A stretch of 49,589 nucleotides of DNA from Thermodesulfovibrionia bacterium (GTDB lineage Bacteria > Nitrospirota > Thermodesulfovibrionia > UBA6902), in the NCBI GenBank assembly GCA_947259645.1, contig CAMYND010000011.1:1-49589 (forward strand). The letters are read 5' to 3'. Shown here piece by piece: positions 18,842-28,115 of this stretch. The notes below the pieces were generated by a model that saw only the letters and a list, made by a program, of their open reading frames with translations, made no database searches and had not been told where the DNA came from. How positions within the stretch are numbered: position 1 is the first letter of the stretch; each line of letters starts with the position of its first letter. The translations under genes were made by a program, and so were the position numbers.

Positions 18842-19096
18842 ATGAGTTTATTTAAAAATGAATGTCCGGGCAGCCAAGACATAAAAAGTCCCAGTCCCGA
18901 AGAAATCGAATGCCGTAAGTGCGGTGCATCAGTGGAAATCTGGACAGATGAAGCTGAGACAACGTGCAAGTCCTGCGGAAGTGCTGTAACAAGAATACTG
19001 GGTCCTACCTGCATTGACTGGTGCGCCTTTGCCAAGGAATGTGTTGGTGAAGATAAATACAGGAAGATAAAAACCGGGGGCCGGGGTAAAAACTGA
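18842..19096 (+). CDS. Small zinc-ribbon protein
   Basis: The 84-residue protein carries C-R-K-C-G and C-K-S-C-G separated by 14 residues, a clear four-cysteine zinc ribbon. A cysteine-rich second half follows (G-P-T-C-I-D-W-C-A-F-A-K-E-C-V-G). Three extra cysteines in C-x3-C-x5-C spacing might bind a second metal or a cluster. The exact function is not recognisable. It stands alone between a divergent GGDEF-like gene and the convergent tat genes, with a CRP/FNR-like palindrome upstream. Confidence 0.75.
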   Translation: MSLFKNECPGSQDIKSPSPEEIECRKCGASVEIWTDEAETTCKSCGSAVTRILGPTCIDWCAFAKECVGEDKYRKIKTGGRGKN

Positions 19097-19106
19097 CAGC
19101 CGGCTG

Positions 19107-19901
19107 CTACTCCCCTTCCTTGCTCTTCTCCTTCTCAGTCCGTTTTTTTCTGTTCAGTATTCTTGACGCCCAGATTCCCGCTTCATAGAGAATAATAATA
19201 GGGACAGCCATGAGCGTCTGGTTAAAGGCGTCAGGTGTTGGTGTCAGCAATGCTGCGGCGACGAATGCGATCAGAACAGCATATTTCCTGTTCTTTGCAA
19301 GAAAATCAGGGGTAACGATCCCCATTTTTGTAAGAAAAACAGAGACTACCGGGAGTTCAAAGATCGCCCCGAACGCTATGATGAATTTCAGACAGAAGTC
19401 CATATACTTGCCGACAGATATCATCGGCTGCAGGTTCTCAGTCTTATAGGTGAGAAGAAAATTCATCGCAAAGGGAAGAACAATAGCAAAACAGAAAAAG
19501 GTCCCGATTAAAAAGAGAGATGTTGTGGTGAAGACAAAAGGCAGGGCATATTTCTTTTCTTTTTCAAGGAGGCCCGGCGAGATAAATTTCCAGATTTCAA
19601 AAAAAAGGATGGGCGAACTGATTATAAATGCGCTGATAAAAGATATTTTAATATGCATCCACAATGCCTCTGCCGGCGCAAGGAATACGAGGTTTAAATC
19701 TGGGTTTTTACCGGCGATATAGGAAAGGTAAGGGCTCTCAAGAGAAAACTTGAGAGTGAAATGCAGCGGCGCTGTCAGTAAACGAAAGATGTGTTCAGAG
19801 AAATAAAAAGAGCCGGCAAAAGCGATGAGAACGACGACCAGGGATACGACAATTCTGTTCCTTGCTTCGACCAGGTGCTCTGTGAGAGGGGCTTTATCCA
19901 T
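19107..19901 (-). CDS. tatC: Twin-arginine translocase subunit TatC
   Basis: TatC is the polytopic inner-membrane receptor for folded proteins with twin-arginine signal peptides. The 264-residue sequence starts M-D-K-A-P-L-T-E-H-L-V-E-A-R-N-R, the conserved TatC N-terminus (normally H-L-x-E-L-R-x-R). About six hydrophobic segments follow, with F-E-I-W-K-F-I-S-P-G-L, E-K-K-Y-A and F-G-A-I-F-E-L-P-V in the expected order. ATG 19901 is preferred over the extended start at 19931 because it overlaps the tatA stop (ATGGATAA, eight bases), which indicates coupling. Confidence 0.95.
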   Translation of the reverse strand: MDKAPLTEHLVEARNRIVVSLVVVLIAFAGSFYFSEHIFRLLTAPLHFTLKFSLESPYLSYIAGKNPDLNLVFLAPAEALWMHIKISFISAFIISSPILFFEIWKFISPGLLEKEKKYALPFVFTTTSLFLIGTFFCFAIVLPFAMNFLLTYKTENLQPMISVGKYMDFCLKFIIAFGAIFELPVVSVFLTKMGIVTPDFLAKNRKYAVLIAFVAAALLTPTPDAFNQTLMAVPIIILYEAGIWASRILNRKKRTEKEKSKEGE

Positions 19902-20241
19902 CCTTGTCCATTTCTTTTTTCTCTTTATCATCCTCCCCTGCAGTTACAGGACCTTTACCCTCGTCATCATATTTTGCCGTTTTCTTTGCATCATCCCCCG
20001 TTGTTGTGGAATCAAGTGTCTCGGCAATGGACTCTTCCAGGCTGTTTTTGGCTTCCCTCAGTTCGTTCGTCACATCTGAGCCTGCATCTTCAAATGACTC
20101 TGTAATGCCGCGCATGGCTGTCTTGAGCTCCCTGAGACCCTTTCCGATAGTCCTGCCGAGTTCCGGCAGTTTTTTTGGGCCGAATACAAGAAAGGCAACG
20201 ATAAATATTAAAATAAGTTCCTGTGTGCCGAGATCGAACAT
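19894..20241 (-). CDS. tatA: Twin-arginine translocase TatA/TatB-family subunit
   Basis: The 115-residue protein has an N-terminal transmembrane helix (I-L-I-F-I-V-A-F-L-V), the hinge F-G-P-K-K-L-P-E-L-G-R and an amphipathic helix (G-K-G-L-R-E-L-K-T-A-M). A long acidic, charged tail follows (rich in D, E, K and T). TatA forms the protein-conducting assembly with TatC. The start M-F-D-L-G-T-Q-E-L looks TatB-like, while F-G-P-K-K-L-P-E-L-G-R is common to both. As the only small Tat subunit seen here it may serve both roles. It is translationally coupled to tatC. Confidence 0.9.
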   Translation of the reverse strand: MFDLGTQELILIFIVAFLVFGPKKLPELGRTIGKGLRELKTAMRGITESFEDAGSDVTNELREAKNSLEESIAETLDSTTTGDDAKKTAKYDDEGKGPVTAGEDDKEKKEMDKDG

Positions 20242-20427
20242 TGGGTGATTGCTAATCCTTTTTTGTCGAAGGTTATGAGTTTCCTCTTCTTTTAACGTTC
20301 TGTTTCTGACTGCTTTGTGTAACCATTGAAGGAGTCCTCTGCTTGTGATGACTGAATATGGTATATTGTTTTTGCTTACATTGAAAATATCAGAAAGACC
20401 GGACAGCTGTCAATTTCGCATTTTTAC

Positions 20428-20456
20428 TTGACCTTAGTTTCAGGTATGCCATAAAC
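20428..20456 (+). promoter_or_regulatory. Possible dapA promoter
   Basis: TTGACC (20428-20433) and ATAAAC (20451-20456) are spaced by 17 bases, 40 bases before the dapA start. The -35 match is good and the -10 is weak. An alternative A/T-rich -10 (TATATC) follows slightly downstream. Confidence 0.3.
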
Positions 20457-20495
20457 TTTATATCTTATATAAATCTCATTTTCAGAGGAGGAAAC

Positions 20496-21368
20496 ATGTT
20501 TCAAGGATCGATGGTAGCTGTAGTTACCCCATTTAAAAATAATAAGCTGGATGAAAAGGCGTTAACTGATCTGATCGAATGGCACATTGCCGAGGGGACA
20601 GACGCAATTATACCCTGCGGCACCACAGGAGAGTCAGCCACTCTGGAGTATGAAGAGCACTACAGGACAATAGAGCATACAGTACAGGTTGTGAACGGAA
20701 GGATCCCTGTAATAGCAGGTACAGGCGCGAACTCAACGAGCGAGACGATAATGATGACCGGGAAGGCAAAAGAGATAGGTGCTGATGGTGTGCTTCTGGT
20801 TGCCCCGTATTACAACAAGCCAACCCAGGAAGGCATATACAGGCATTATAAAGCGGTTGCCGAAGCAGTGGATATTCCCCAGGTTCTGTATAATGTTCCC
20901 GGCCGTACCGCCGTTAACATGCTGCCAAAAACAGTTCAGAGGCTTGCTGAATTAAAGAATATCGTTGCAATTAAGGAAGCAACCGGCAGTATGGCCCAGG
21001 TAAGTGAAGTGATACGGCTCTGCGGTGATAAAATAACAGTCCTGTCAGGAGATGATTTTACAACATTCTCATTAATGCTGCTCGGAGGAAAAGGAGCAAT
21101 CTCTGTTACCGCGAACGTTGCCCCCGGGGACGCATCCGCAATGTGCAGGGCTCTGCTGGATGGGAACATTGATAAAGCTCGAGAGCTGCACTACAAACTG
21201 GAACCGCTGAATAAGGGGATGTTTATAGAGACAAATCCCATAAGTGTTAAAACAGCACTGAGTTTAATGGGAAAGATTCAGGAGGAAATGCGGCTTCCTC
21301 TCTGCCCGATGAGCAGCGAGCATAAGGCTGAATTAGCAAATATCCTTAAAAATTATGGACTTATTTGA
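20496..21368 (+). CDS. dapA: 4-hydroxy-tetrahydrodipicolinate synthase
   Basis: DapA condenses pyruvate with aspartate semialdehyde in the lysine/diaminopimelate pathway, feeding both protein and cell-wall synthesis. The 290-residue protein has G-T-T-G-E-S-A near residue 45, Y-N-V-P-G-R-T (catalytic tyrosine near 132) and the Schiff-base lysine K160 in A-I-K-E-A-T-G-S. The length and motif order are those of DapA rather than N-acetylneuraminate lyase. A strong ribosome binding site (GAGGAGG) precedes the ATG. It is followed by the 6S RNA gene in a non-coding gap. Confidence 0.95.
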   Translation: MFQGSMVAVVTPFKNNKLDEKALTDLIEWHIAEGTDAIIPCGTTGESATLEYEEHYRTIEHTVQVVNGRIPVIAGTGANSTSETIMMTGKAKEIGADGVLLVAPYYNKPTQEGIYRHYKAVAEAVDIPQVLYNVPGRTAVNMLPKTVQRLAELKNIVAIKEATGSMAQVSEVIRLCGDKITVLSGDDFTTFSLMLLGGKGAISVTANVAPGDASAMCRALLDGNIDKARELHYKLEPLNKGMFIETNPISVKTALSLMGKIQEEMRLPLCPMSSEHKAELANILKNYGLI

Positions 21369-21400
21369 GCTCAGGAGCTGAGTGCAGCAAAGTAATTTAC

Positions 21401-21430
21401 TTGCTAATTTGATTCATTTTCTGTTATAAA
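21401..21430 (+). promoter_or_regulatory. Promoter candidate for 6S RNA
   Basis: TTGCTA (21401-21406) and TTATAA (21424-21429) are separated by 17 bases. The predicted start, near 21436, lies just before the closing stem of the 6S RNA. Confidence 0.4.
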
Positions 21431-21439
21431 AGAAAAAAA

Positions 21440-21625
21440 AGGGAGGATCGCCTGCCTTGTTTGTGATAGGAATCAAAACTTTTTCCGACATTCGAGAATT
21501 AGGGAGCCAGCGTAAAGTAAGTGTTGTGCGCCCGAAAGGGATTAGGCCTGATCTTACTTTCAAGGCACCCACCTGTTTTTACAGGGATTGAAGTTTTATT
21601 CTACACGGCAAGGTGGGTATTTAAG
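21440..21625 (+). ncRNA. ssrS: 6S RNA
   Basis: 6S RNA mimics an open promoter and sequesters housekeeping RNA polymerase. The sequence folds into the family's long hairpin. CCTGCCTTG (21451-21459) pairs with CAAGGTGGG (21609-21617) as the closing stem. AAAGTAAG (21514-21521) pairs perfectly with CTTACTTT (21553-21560). An apical CCC-GAAA-GGG hairpin follows, and CCTG (21572-21575) pairs with CAGG (21582-21585) on the 3' side of the central bubble. The AAGGCACCCACCTG stretch on the 3' side resembles many 6S RNAs. Its place just upstream of rarA also fits, since 6S genes lie near rarA in other bacteria such as Bacillus. The ends are approximate. Confidence 0.8.
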
Positions 21626-21915
21626 ATTCGCAGCAGAGAAATCAGACATTATTTATTGCTTAGACGATCAAGGCTGAATGGGTATGGATAATCATAATAA
21701 TACAAATCAACCACTACTGCTTCTTAATAAATTAAATGTCTTTTTAACGCATTCACCGGTACTTAAGTCATTTAAGAGTTTGACAGAGGCTGAACATACA
21801 GGTTTAGGATTATCACGGATATTTTCTTCACCACCCATTTAGAATTCCTTTATTTATAAGCAGTTCCATGTCGTCTGCTCTCTGCGGATAGAACCGGGCA
21901 AAACCCGGAATCAAA
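21626..21915. other. A/T-rich gap between 6S RNA and rarA
   Basis: This stretch is clearly A/T-richer than neighbouring genes. Apart from one possible 54-codon frame (21678-21842) I see no terminator, repeat or RNA structure in it. Confidence 0.5.
21678..21842 (+). CDS. Possible 54-residue small ORF
   Basis: An ATG preceded by AAGG at a good distance opens a 54-codon frame ending in TAG. The predicted peptide begins M-G-M-D-N-H-N-N-T-N-Q-P and ends F-S-S-P-P-I, with no cysteines, signal peptide or recognised motif. A frame this long can occur by chance, and the A/T-rich composition differs from nearby genes, so this is a weak call. Confidence 0.2.
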   Translation: MGMDNHNNTNQPLLLLNKLNVFLTHSPVLKSFKSLTEAEHTGLGLSRIFSSPPI

Positions 21916-23184
21916 ATGGAACTATTTAAGATCAACAGAAAGTCACCGCTTGCCTGGAGGATGCAGCCCCGTAACCTGGACGATTTTGTGGGGCAGTCCC
22001 ATATCCTTGCCATTGGCAAGCCCCTGAGAGAGGCGATTGAGAGGGACTCTATTGTTTCATTAATTCTCTATGGTCCTCCCGGAACAGGGAAAACAGCACT
22101 TGCCCATATTATTGCCAAAAAGACAGAAGCGCTCTTCATTTCCTTAAATGCGGTCACATCCGGAATCGGAGATATTAAGGACGCTCTCAAAAAAGCCAGT
22201 GAGGTACCGAGGGCTATTCTGTTTATCGATGAGATTCACCGTTTTAACAAGCTTCAACAGGATGCCCTGCTGCCTGATGTGGAAAATGGAACAGTAACCT
22301 TAATCGGGGCTTCGACGCAGAACCCTTTTTTCTCTATTATTCCCGCCCTCTCATCGCGGTCAATCATTTTTCAGTTGAATCCGTTAAGCACCTCTGATAT
22401 TGAAGTCGTGTTGACAAGGGCTATTACGGACGAAAAAAAGGGAATCGGCGGGAGCGGTATCACTGTGGAAGCGGAGGCAATGGAATTTATCGCTGTAGCA
22501 TGCGAAGGTGACGCGAGAAAGGCCCTGAATGTACTGGAACTGGGTGTCTTTATGCTCGAAAGCACGAGCAGCACCGCATATAACATTGAACTTGCACGGG
22601 AAGTTCTCCAGAAAAAATCATTGTATTACAGTGAGGATGAACACTTTGACACGATCTCGGCCTTCATAAAAAGCATGAGAGGCGGGGATCCTGATGCTGT
22701 ATTGTACTGGCTGGCAAAGATGATCGAGGCTGGTGAAGACCCCCTTTATATTGCCCGCAGGCTTGTTATCTGTGCTTCTGAAGATGTGGGCAACGCAGAC
22801 CCCCGGGCATTGCAGTTGGCAGTGTCTGCATATCATGCTGTTGAGTCTATCGGGATGCCTGAGGGACGGATTCCCCTGGCACAGGCATCACTGTATATCG
22901 CGATGGCGCCCAAGAGCAATGCATCATACATGGGGATTGATAAAGCATTATCAAGTGTCAGAGAGGAAAGGATTTCCCCTGTCCCATCTCACCTGAAAAG
23001 CACCGGTTACAAAGGGGCTTCCCGTCTTGGGTCAGGTATTGGATACAAATATCCTCATGACTATGAGGACCATTATGTAGAACAAAAATATTACAAAGAA
23101 AAGAGGACGTTTTTTTCCCCTTCTGAACAGGGGTTTGAGAACATTTTCAGGAAAAGGTTAGGTAAAAGGAGGAGCAGACAATGA
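21916..23184 (+). CDS. rarA: Replication-associated recombination protein A (AAA+ ATPase)
   Basis: RarA (MgsA) is a clamp-loader-related AAA+ ATPase that acts at stalled replication forks. The 422-residue protein has [12 protein letters not shown] near its start, Walker A G-P-P-G-T-G-K-T, Walker [12 protein letters not shown], sensor G-A-S-T-Q-N-P-F-F, and the C-terminal R-M/K-A-K-S-N-A-S-Y family region ([10 protein letters not shown]). Its stop overlaps the rny start (ATGA), so the two are translationally coupled. Confidence 0.95.
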   Translation: MELFKINRKSPLAWRMQPRNLDDFVGQSHILAIGKPLREAIERDSIVSLILYGPPGTGKTALAHIIAKKTEALFISLNAVTSGIGDIKDALKKASEVPRAILFIDEIHRFNKLQQDALLPDVENGTVTLIGASTQNPFFSIIPALSSRSIIFQLNPLSTSDIEVVLTRAITDEKKGIGGSGITVEAEAMEFIAVACEGDARKALNVLELGVFMLESTSSTAYNIELAREVLQKKSLYYSEDEHFDTISAFIKSMRGGDPDAVLYWLAKMIEAGEDPLYIARRLVICASEDVGNADPRALQLAVSAYHAVESIGMPEGRIPLAQASLYIAMAPKSNASYMGIDKALSSVREERISPVPSHLKSTGYKGASRLGSGIGYKYPHDYEDHYVEQKYYKEKRTFFSPSEQGFENIFRKRLGKRRSRQ

Positions 23185-24746
23185 TTAGCGCCATGAATCA
23201 GTACGTTTTTCTCGTTGTTGGTCTTGTAGCCGGGTTCGCTTTATCTCTCTTTTATTATAAAGTCAGTATGAGCAAAAAACTAAAAGAGGTTGAGCAGAAG
23301 GCTGAGACTGTTTTACACGATGCGAAAAGAGAAGCAGCATCTATAAAAAAGGAAGCAGTTCTGGAAGCAAAGGATTCAACGCTTCTTATCAAAACCGAAG
23401 CGGAAAAGGAGTTAAGGGAAAGACGGACAGAGTCAAACCAGCTTGACAAGAGGCTGCGTCAGAGAGAGGAAATGTTTGACCGGAAGTTAGAGCAGTTTGA
23501 TAAAAAGGAGTACCACTTTGGTAAAAAAGAGCGGGAGATGAACAACCGTGAAAAGTCATTAAAACAGAAAGAGCAGAACTCTGATGAGCTCCTGGTCAAA
23601 CAAAAGGAAACACTTGAGAGGATTTCAGGTTTAAGCAGTGAAGATGCCAGGTCAGAGATCCTGAAAAAGATCGAGGAAGAGTCGAAGTTTGAGGCGGCAA
23701 AGATAGCAAAACGTGTTGAGGAAGAAGCTCTGGAAAATGTTGACAGAAAATCAAAGGGTGTATTAAGCCTGGCCATTCAGCGCTACGCCAGCGAGTATGT
23801 AAGTGACCACACAATCTCTACGGTGAGCCTTCCCAGCGATGAGATGAAGGGAAGAATCATCGGCAGGGAAGGAAGAAACATCAGGGCCCTTGAAGCCGCG
23901 ACCGGTGTTGAGTTTATTATTGACGATACCCCTGAGACTGTTCTGCTTTCCTGCTTTGATCCTGTCAGGAGGGAGATAGGCAGGCTTTCATTGGAGCGCC
24001 TGATCAGTGATGGCAGAATACATCCGACACGGATCGAGGAGATTGTGGAAAAGGTCAAAAAAGAGATTGACTCCACGATAAAAGAAGAGGGAGAAAAAGC
24101 TGTCTTTGACCTTGGCCTCCATGGGATACATCATGAACTGGTAAAGCTTATCGGAAGACTCAAATACAGAACCTCGTATGGACAGAACGTACTGGAGCAT
24201 TCACGGGAGGTTGCCTACCTTGCCGGTATGATGGCGGGTGAACTCAGGACTGACCAGAAGCTTGCAAAGAGAGCTGGTATTCTTCATGACATAGGAAAGG
24301 CCATCGACCATGAAATGGAAGGCTCTCACCAATCTATTGGCGCATCAATGGCAAAGAAGTACGGCGAGAATCACAAGGTAGTCAACGCTATTGAAGTGCA
24401 TCATGGCGAAGGCGACCCCGCAACCGTTGAAGCCTCACTGGTCGCAGCTGGAGACGCGCTTTCCGCGGCACGGCCCGGAGCGAGAAAAGAGACCCTGGTG
24501 GATTATATAAAGAGGGTGGAAAAACTGGAGGAGATAGCAACTTCAGTTGAAGGAGTGAACAAATCCTACGCTATACAGGCCGGACGGGAAGTAAGGGTCA
24601 TCGTGAAACCAGAGGAAGTGAGCGATGAAGTATGTGCCCAGATATCACGTGACATGGCAAAGAAGATTGAATGCGAACTTACCTATCCGGGACAGATCAA
24701 GGTTACGGTGGTAAGAGAGTCCAGATATGTGGAATATGCCAAGTAA
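23181..24746 (+). CDS. rny: Ribonuclease Y
   Basis: RNase Y is a membrane-anchored endoribonuclease that starts mRNA decay in bacteria lacking RNase E or alongside it. The 521-residue protein shows an N-terminal transmembrane helix ([15 protein letters not shown]), a long charged coiled coil (about 35-200), a KH domain ([15 protein letters not shown]) and an HD domain (H-S-R-E-V-A and H-D-I-G-K-A-I-D-H). Family proteins start close to M-x-hydrophobic, so the first M or the M-N-Q-Y four codons later are both possible. It overlaps rarA by four bases and is followed after 15 bases by ymdB, a common partner. Confidence 0.96.
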   Translation: MISAMNQYVFLVVGLVAGFALSLFYYKVSMSKKLKEVEQKAETVLHDAKREAASIKKEAVLEAKDSTLLIKTEAEKELRERRTESNQLDKRLRQREEMFDRKLEQFDKKEYHFGKKEREMNNREKSLKQKEQNSDELLVKQKETLERISGLSSEDARSEILKKIEEESKFEAAKIAKRVEEEALENVDRKSKGVLSLAIQRYASEYVSDHTISTVSLPSDEMKGRIIGREGRNIRALEAATGVEFIIDDTPETVLLSCFDPVRREIGRLSLERLISDGRIHPTRIEEIVEKVKKEIDSTIKEEGEKAVFDLGLHGIHHELVKLIGRLKYRTSYGQNVLEHSREVAYLAGMMAGELRTDQKLAKRAGILHDIGKAIDHEMEGSHQSIGASMAKKYGENHKVVNAIEVHHGEGDPATVEASLVAAGDALSAARPGARKETLVDYIKRVEKLEEIATSVEGVNKSYAIQAGREVRVIVKPEEVSDEVCAQISRDMAKKIECELTYPGQIKVTVVRESRYVEYAK

Positions 24747-24761
24747 GCTGATACCTGAAGA

Positions 24762-25544
24762 ATGAAAGTTCTCTTTATCGGAGATATTGTTGCGCGGCCC
24801 GGAAGAAGGGCGGTTAAGCTGGGGCTTCCTGATCTTGTCAATAAACTCAAGATCGATTTTGTCATAGCAAATGCTGAAAACGCGGCAGGTGGATTCGGGA
24901 TAACCCGTGCGGTATGTGAAGAAATCTTTTCCACCGGAGTCGATGTTATTACGTCGGGGAACCATGTGTGGGACAAAAAAGAGGCGGTCACGTATATCCC
25001 GAAGGAGAACCGTGTATTGAGACCTGCCAATTACCCACGGGAAGTTCCAGGGGAAGGGAGCATTGTTATGAAGACTTCCGGGGGTGAGAAAGTCGGTGTG
25101 CTGAACCTCTCGGGCAGGGTCTTTATGCAGCCCCTTGACTGTCCTTTCAAGGCAGCGGAGAGAGAAGTTGCTGAACTGAAGGAGCAGACCTCTGTTATCA
25201 TTGTTGATTTTCATGGTGAGGCAACTTCAGAAAAATCTGCTTTGGGCTGGTATCTTGATGGAAAAGTGAGCGCTGTCCTTGGAACACACACGCATGTGCA
25301 GACAGCCGATGAAAAAATCCTTCCCAGAGGCACAGCCTTCATTACTGATGCCGGAATGACAGGACCTGTCGATTCAATCATCGGGGTAAGAAAAGACCAG
25401 ATCATAAATAAATTTCTCACCCAGATACCAACGCGATTTGAAACAGCACGGGGTGAAACAATGCTCTCCTGCGTTGTCCTTGATATCAACGCAAAGACCG
25501 GCCTGTCTACTGATATACAGCGCCTGCAGATCAGATTTCCCTGA
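24762..25544 (+). CDS. ymdB: YmdB-type metallophosphoesterase (TIGR00282)
   Basis: The 260-residue protein begins M-K-V-L-F-I-G-D-I-V and carries N-A-E-N-A-A-G-G-F-G, S-G-N-H-V-W-D-K-K-E, D-F-H-G-E-A-T-S-E-K and G-T-H-T-H-V-Q-T-A-D, which together form the di-metal site of the YmdB family. Bacillus YmdB is a cyclic nucleotide phosphodiesterase that affects biofilm and motility and interacts functionally with RNase Y. The rny-ymdB adjacency here matches that known association. The substrate in this organism is not shown by sequence. Confidence 0.93.
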   Translation: MKVLFIGDIVARPGRRAVKLGLPDLVNKLKIDFVIANAENAAGGFGITRAVCEEIFSTGVDVITSGNHVWDKKEAVTYIPKENRVLRPANYPREVPGEGSIVMKTSGGEKVGVLNLSGRVFMQPLDCPFKAAEREVAELKEQTSVIIVDFHGEATSEKSALGWYLDGKVSAVLGTHTHVQTADEKILPRGTAFITDAGMTGPVDSIIGVRKDQIINKFLTQIPTRFETARGETMLSCVVLDINAKTGLSTDIQRLQIRFP

Positions 25545-25616
25545 ACGATCAATAAGCGCTTGCCCGATGAGTGTTTATCCAGAAAAGCGTTCTATGATAT
25601 ACAAGGGAGGAATAAG

Positions 25617-25661
25617 AAAATCTCAAGAGGCATAATGATAGTAATGACCCCTTGAGATTTT
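25617..25661. terminator. Bidirectional terminator between ymdB and HU gene
   Basis: AAAATCTCAAG (25617-25627) pairs perfectly with CTTGAGATTTT (25651-25661), and the stem extends inwards with one mismatch. An A-rich left flank and T-rich right flank allow termination in both directions. It separates the convergent rarA-rny-ymdB and HU transcripts. Confidence 0.8.
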
Positions 25662-25675
25662 ATTGTAAAACGTGT

Positions 25676-25948
25676 TTATTTAATTCCGAGTTTGAGAGCT
25701 TTACCGGCAGAAAATTTCGGCAGTTTTGCTGCAGGAATTTTTATTGCTTCGCCTGTTCTTGGATTACGACCCTTTCTTGCCTTTCTCTTTGTTGTAGAGA
25801 ATGTGCCGAATCCTACAAGTGTAACCTTGTTATTTTTCTTCAAGGTCTTGGTAATGGCAGTTATCATGCTGTCAAGAGCTTTTCCGGCGGCAGCTTTTGA
25901 TATGTCAGCTCCGTCAGCCATTACTTCAATAAGTTCTGATTTTGTCAT
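25676..25948 (-). CDS. HU-family DNA-binding protein
   Basis: This 90-residue nucleoid protein bends and compacts DNA as a dimer. It starts M-T-K-S-E-L-I-E, has V-T-L-V-G-F-G-T-F, then the DNA-binding arm [13 protein letters not shown], and ends with [21 protein letters not shown] 25948 is chosen because GAGGAGG sits just upstream. Length and motif fit HU rather than IHF, although the two overlap. Its transcript ends at the bidirectional hairpin at 25617-25661. Confidence 0.93.
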   Translation of the reverse strand: MTKSELIEVMADGADISKAAAGKALDSMITAITKTLKKNNKVTLVGFGTFSTTKRKARKGRNPRTGEAIKIPAAKLPKFSAGKALKLGIK

Positions 25949-26119
25949 GAATTTCCTCCTCAAAAATCATTTCAGTTAAATGTTAAAAAACATTAATGAT
26001 GAAAGATACCAGCAGGAATGGGCCTTTGTCAATAGATTTATAAAAATTTTCCATTATTTATTTTGATAATTTAATCTGGTTTCAGTATTAATCATGCACG
26101 ATAAATGAATCCGCACATG

Positions 26120-27052
26120 TTACGGTAGCGTGATGTCTATAACTTTCCCGTAAGGACCAAGGAGGCCAAGGTCTTTGTTGTTGAGGACAAGTTTTGTAGC
26201 ACCTGCATTTCCGACTTTCACATCAAGAGTTTCATCTGCTGTTATGGTTATGACGCTGCCCGGTCTGATAAGCCACTCCTTTGGCGCTGATCCGTCTATC
26301 TTTACTGATACCCACGTAAGCTCCTCAGATGTAATCCTCAGTGACAACGTGTCCTGTTCCGCAGGAGCCTGGCGTTGAGAGATATCTTCTCCTTTTGCAC
26401 TATCAGGTTCTATTATAATGGGCACTTGAACTTCAGGGTTTGCCGCAGCAGGAGTCCTGACGGGAGCAGCAGGATTACGCATCTTTTCCTGTGCTGATCT
26501 GTCAGGCGGTTGTGATTCCGACACCTGAATATCAGGACGTGATGCACTGAGAGTCTTTGCAGGAGTCAGGGGTTTGCGAATAGTGTCTGTTATGTCTGTA
26601 TCAGGCACGGCCCTGTCCGGCTCCTGAACAGAAATGATCTCTGCTGTCTGAGCAGTCCGCTCTTTTTTCTGTATTGCAAAGAGGACCAGTGATACAAGCG
26701 CAGCCACAGCTATGAGAACTGTCAGTATGGTTTTTTTAGAAATTTTAGGGGGAGGCTCTTTCTTTACGCATGAGCGAAGAGCAGTAATTGCCTCAGGAAC
26801 GGGCCTGTCCGGGCTCTTTTCTTTATCCCGATTGTTGTAAAGCTCCACTATGTGGTTTGGTTCAATGCCCAGTGTTTCAGCATAATGACGGAGGTAGGCT
26901 TTTAAAAATATCTCCGGAGGAAGCGTCTCATAGTCATCATTTTCTATGGCCTTCAGATACTTGAGACGAACCTTTAACGATTTCTCGATATCTGCAAGCG
27001 ATTTTTTCTGCTTTTCTCTTTCTGTTCTTAATATGCTGCCTGGTGTATTCAT
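26120..27052 (-). CDS. RodZ-like membrane protein with N-terminal helix-turn-helix
   Basis: The 310-residue protein has a cytoplasmic HTH_25/Xre-type domain (residues 1-70, with L-A-D-I-E-K-S-L-K-V-R-L-K-Y-L-K-A-I-E and L-R-H-Y-A-E-T-L-G). A single transmembrane helix follows (about 105-125, T-I-L-T-V-L-I-A-V-A-A-L-V-S-L-V-L-F), then a proline-rich spacer (130-225) and a C-terminal DUF4115 beta domain (W-V-S-V-K-I-D-G and L-V-L-N-N-K-D-L-G). This is the RodZ architecture. RodZ links MreB to the cell wall synthesis machinery and sets rod shape. mreB is not in the window. Confidence 0.85.
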   Translation of the reverse strand: MNTPGSILRTEREKQKKSLADIEKSLKVRLKYLKAIENDDYETLPPEIFLKAYLRHYAETLGIEPNHIVELYNNRDKEKSPDRPVPEAITALRSCVKKEPPPKISKKTILTVLIAVAALVSLVLFAIQKKERTAQTAEIISVQEPDRAVPDTDITDTIRKPLTPAKTLSASRPDIQVSESQPPDRSAQEKMRNPAAPVRTPAAANPEVQVPIIIEPDSAKGEDISQRQAPAEQDTLSLRITSEELTWVSVKIDGSAPKEWLIRPGSVITITADETLDVKVGNAGATKLVLNNKDLGLLGPYGKVIDITLP

Positions 27053-27156
27053 ATCTCGTAAAATGTTGTCAGGACTATAACTGCGTAATAGTCTCCGGTG
27101 AACTACGGCTTATGCGCCGTTCATTTATCTTTCCAGGCAACAAAAAAATAATTATG

Positions 27157-27960
27157 CTATTTAAATAGTTTTATATACTCTGCCGCCTCGACGCTTCTCT
27201 CTGTATTTTTTTCGTTTTCCGCAACAATCTTCAAATGTATCAGGGCGTTCTTGCTCTGGCCGGACCTGAGATATGCATTGCCAAGTTCCCAGTGTGCGTC
27301 AAGATAATCAGGAAGAACGCCTATTGCATCTTTGAAGCTCGAAATCGCGGCAGCGTCATTCTCGGTGTCAACATAAACCAGCCCCAGAATGTACAGTGCT
27401 TGAGGGAAGACAGGATTTCTGAGAATGGCCTCATTCAGGGCCTTTTCGGCATTTGTATAGTCTGCTTTTTTATAGTAGGCGAACCCCATATTTGAATAGG
27501 CATATGCCGGTGAATGATAGAGCGGATTAACCAGGGCAGATTTGAAATTGGCAATAGCCTGGTCCCATTCTTTCATCTCGGCATAGACAACACCAAGATT
27601 GTTTATGGCATCAGCGTAACCGGGATCTATGGATACGGCCCTCTTGTAGTAGGATATCGCATCCTCCATTTTACCGTACCGTGAACTGACATAACCAAGA
27701 TAATTCAGTGTTTCCGCGTTTTCGGGATTCAGCTTAAGCGCTTTTTGCAGTTCTACATGGGCCTCATTCAGCTGGTTGTTATTCAGGTAGGATAAAGCAA
27801 TTTTATTATGAACTTCAGCTCGTTTGACAGCGTCTATGTTCGGCACTGTTGCACATGAAGAGATCAAGAGCAGGAGAATGACAGTACAGAGAGGAGACAC
27901 AGATCTGGTGATTCTTTCAAACAATGAGTCAACCATGTAATTCTTTGTTGCCCTGAGCAT
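27157..27960 (-). CDS. PilF/PilW-like TPR lipoprotein
   Basis: The 267-residue protein has a lipoprotein signal ending L-I-S-S-C (C36) and then about six TPR units (Y-L-N-N-N-Q-L-N-E-A-H-V-E-L..., N-A-E-T-L-N-Y-L-G-Y..., Y-A-D-A-I-N-N-L-G-V-V-Y-A). It resembles PilF/PilW, the pilotin for type IV pilus secretin assembly, but no pil genes are nearby, so the role is open. In other genomes a RodZ-type HTH gene often follows such a TPR gene, as here. AGGAGGG lies eight bases before ATG 27960. Confidence 0.8.
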   Translation of the reverse strand: MLRATKNYMVDSLFERITRSVSPLCTVILLLLISSCATVPNIDAVKRAEVHNKIALSYLNNNQLNEAHVELQKALKLNPENAETLNYLGYVSSRYGKMEDAISYYKRAVSIDPGYADAINNLGVVYAEMKEWDQAIANFKSALVNPLYHSPAYAYSNMGFAYYKKADYTNAEKALNEAILRNPVFPQALYILGLVYVDTENDAAAISSFKDAIGVLPDYLDAHWELGNAYLRSGQSKNALIHLKIVAENEKNTERSVEAAEYIKLFK

Positions 27961-28115
27961 TGAAGTAAACCCTCCTGATAGGCTAACTTACCAGAAACTA
28001 TTGAAGAATTCAACTGGAGGAGATGAGCAGAGCAGTCTCTTTTCCCGTGCTTCCGTGCTGATGATTATCCTGAATCAGTAGTCGGTAGATGAGTGACAAC
28101 GGACAACGGGTCACG

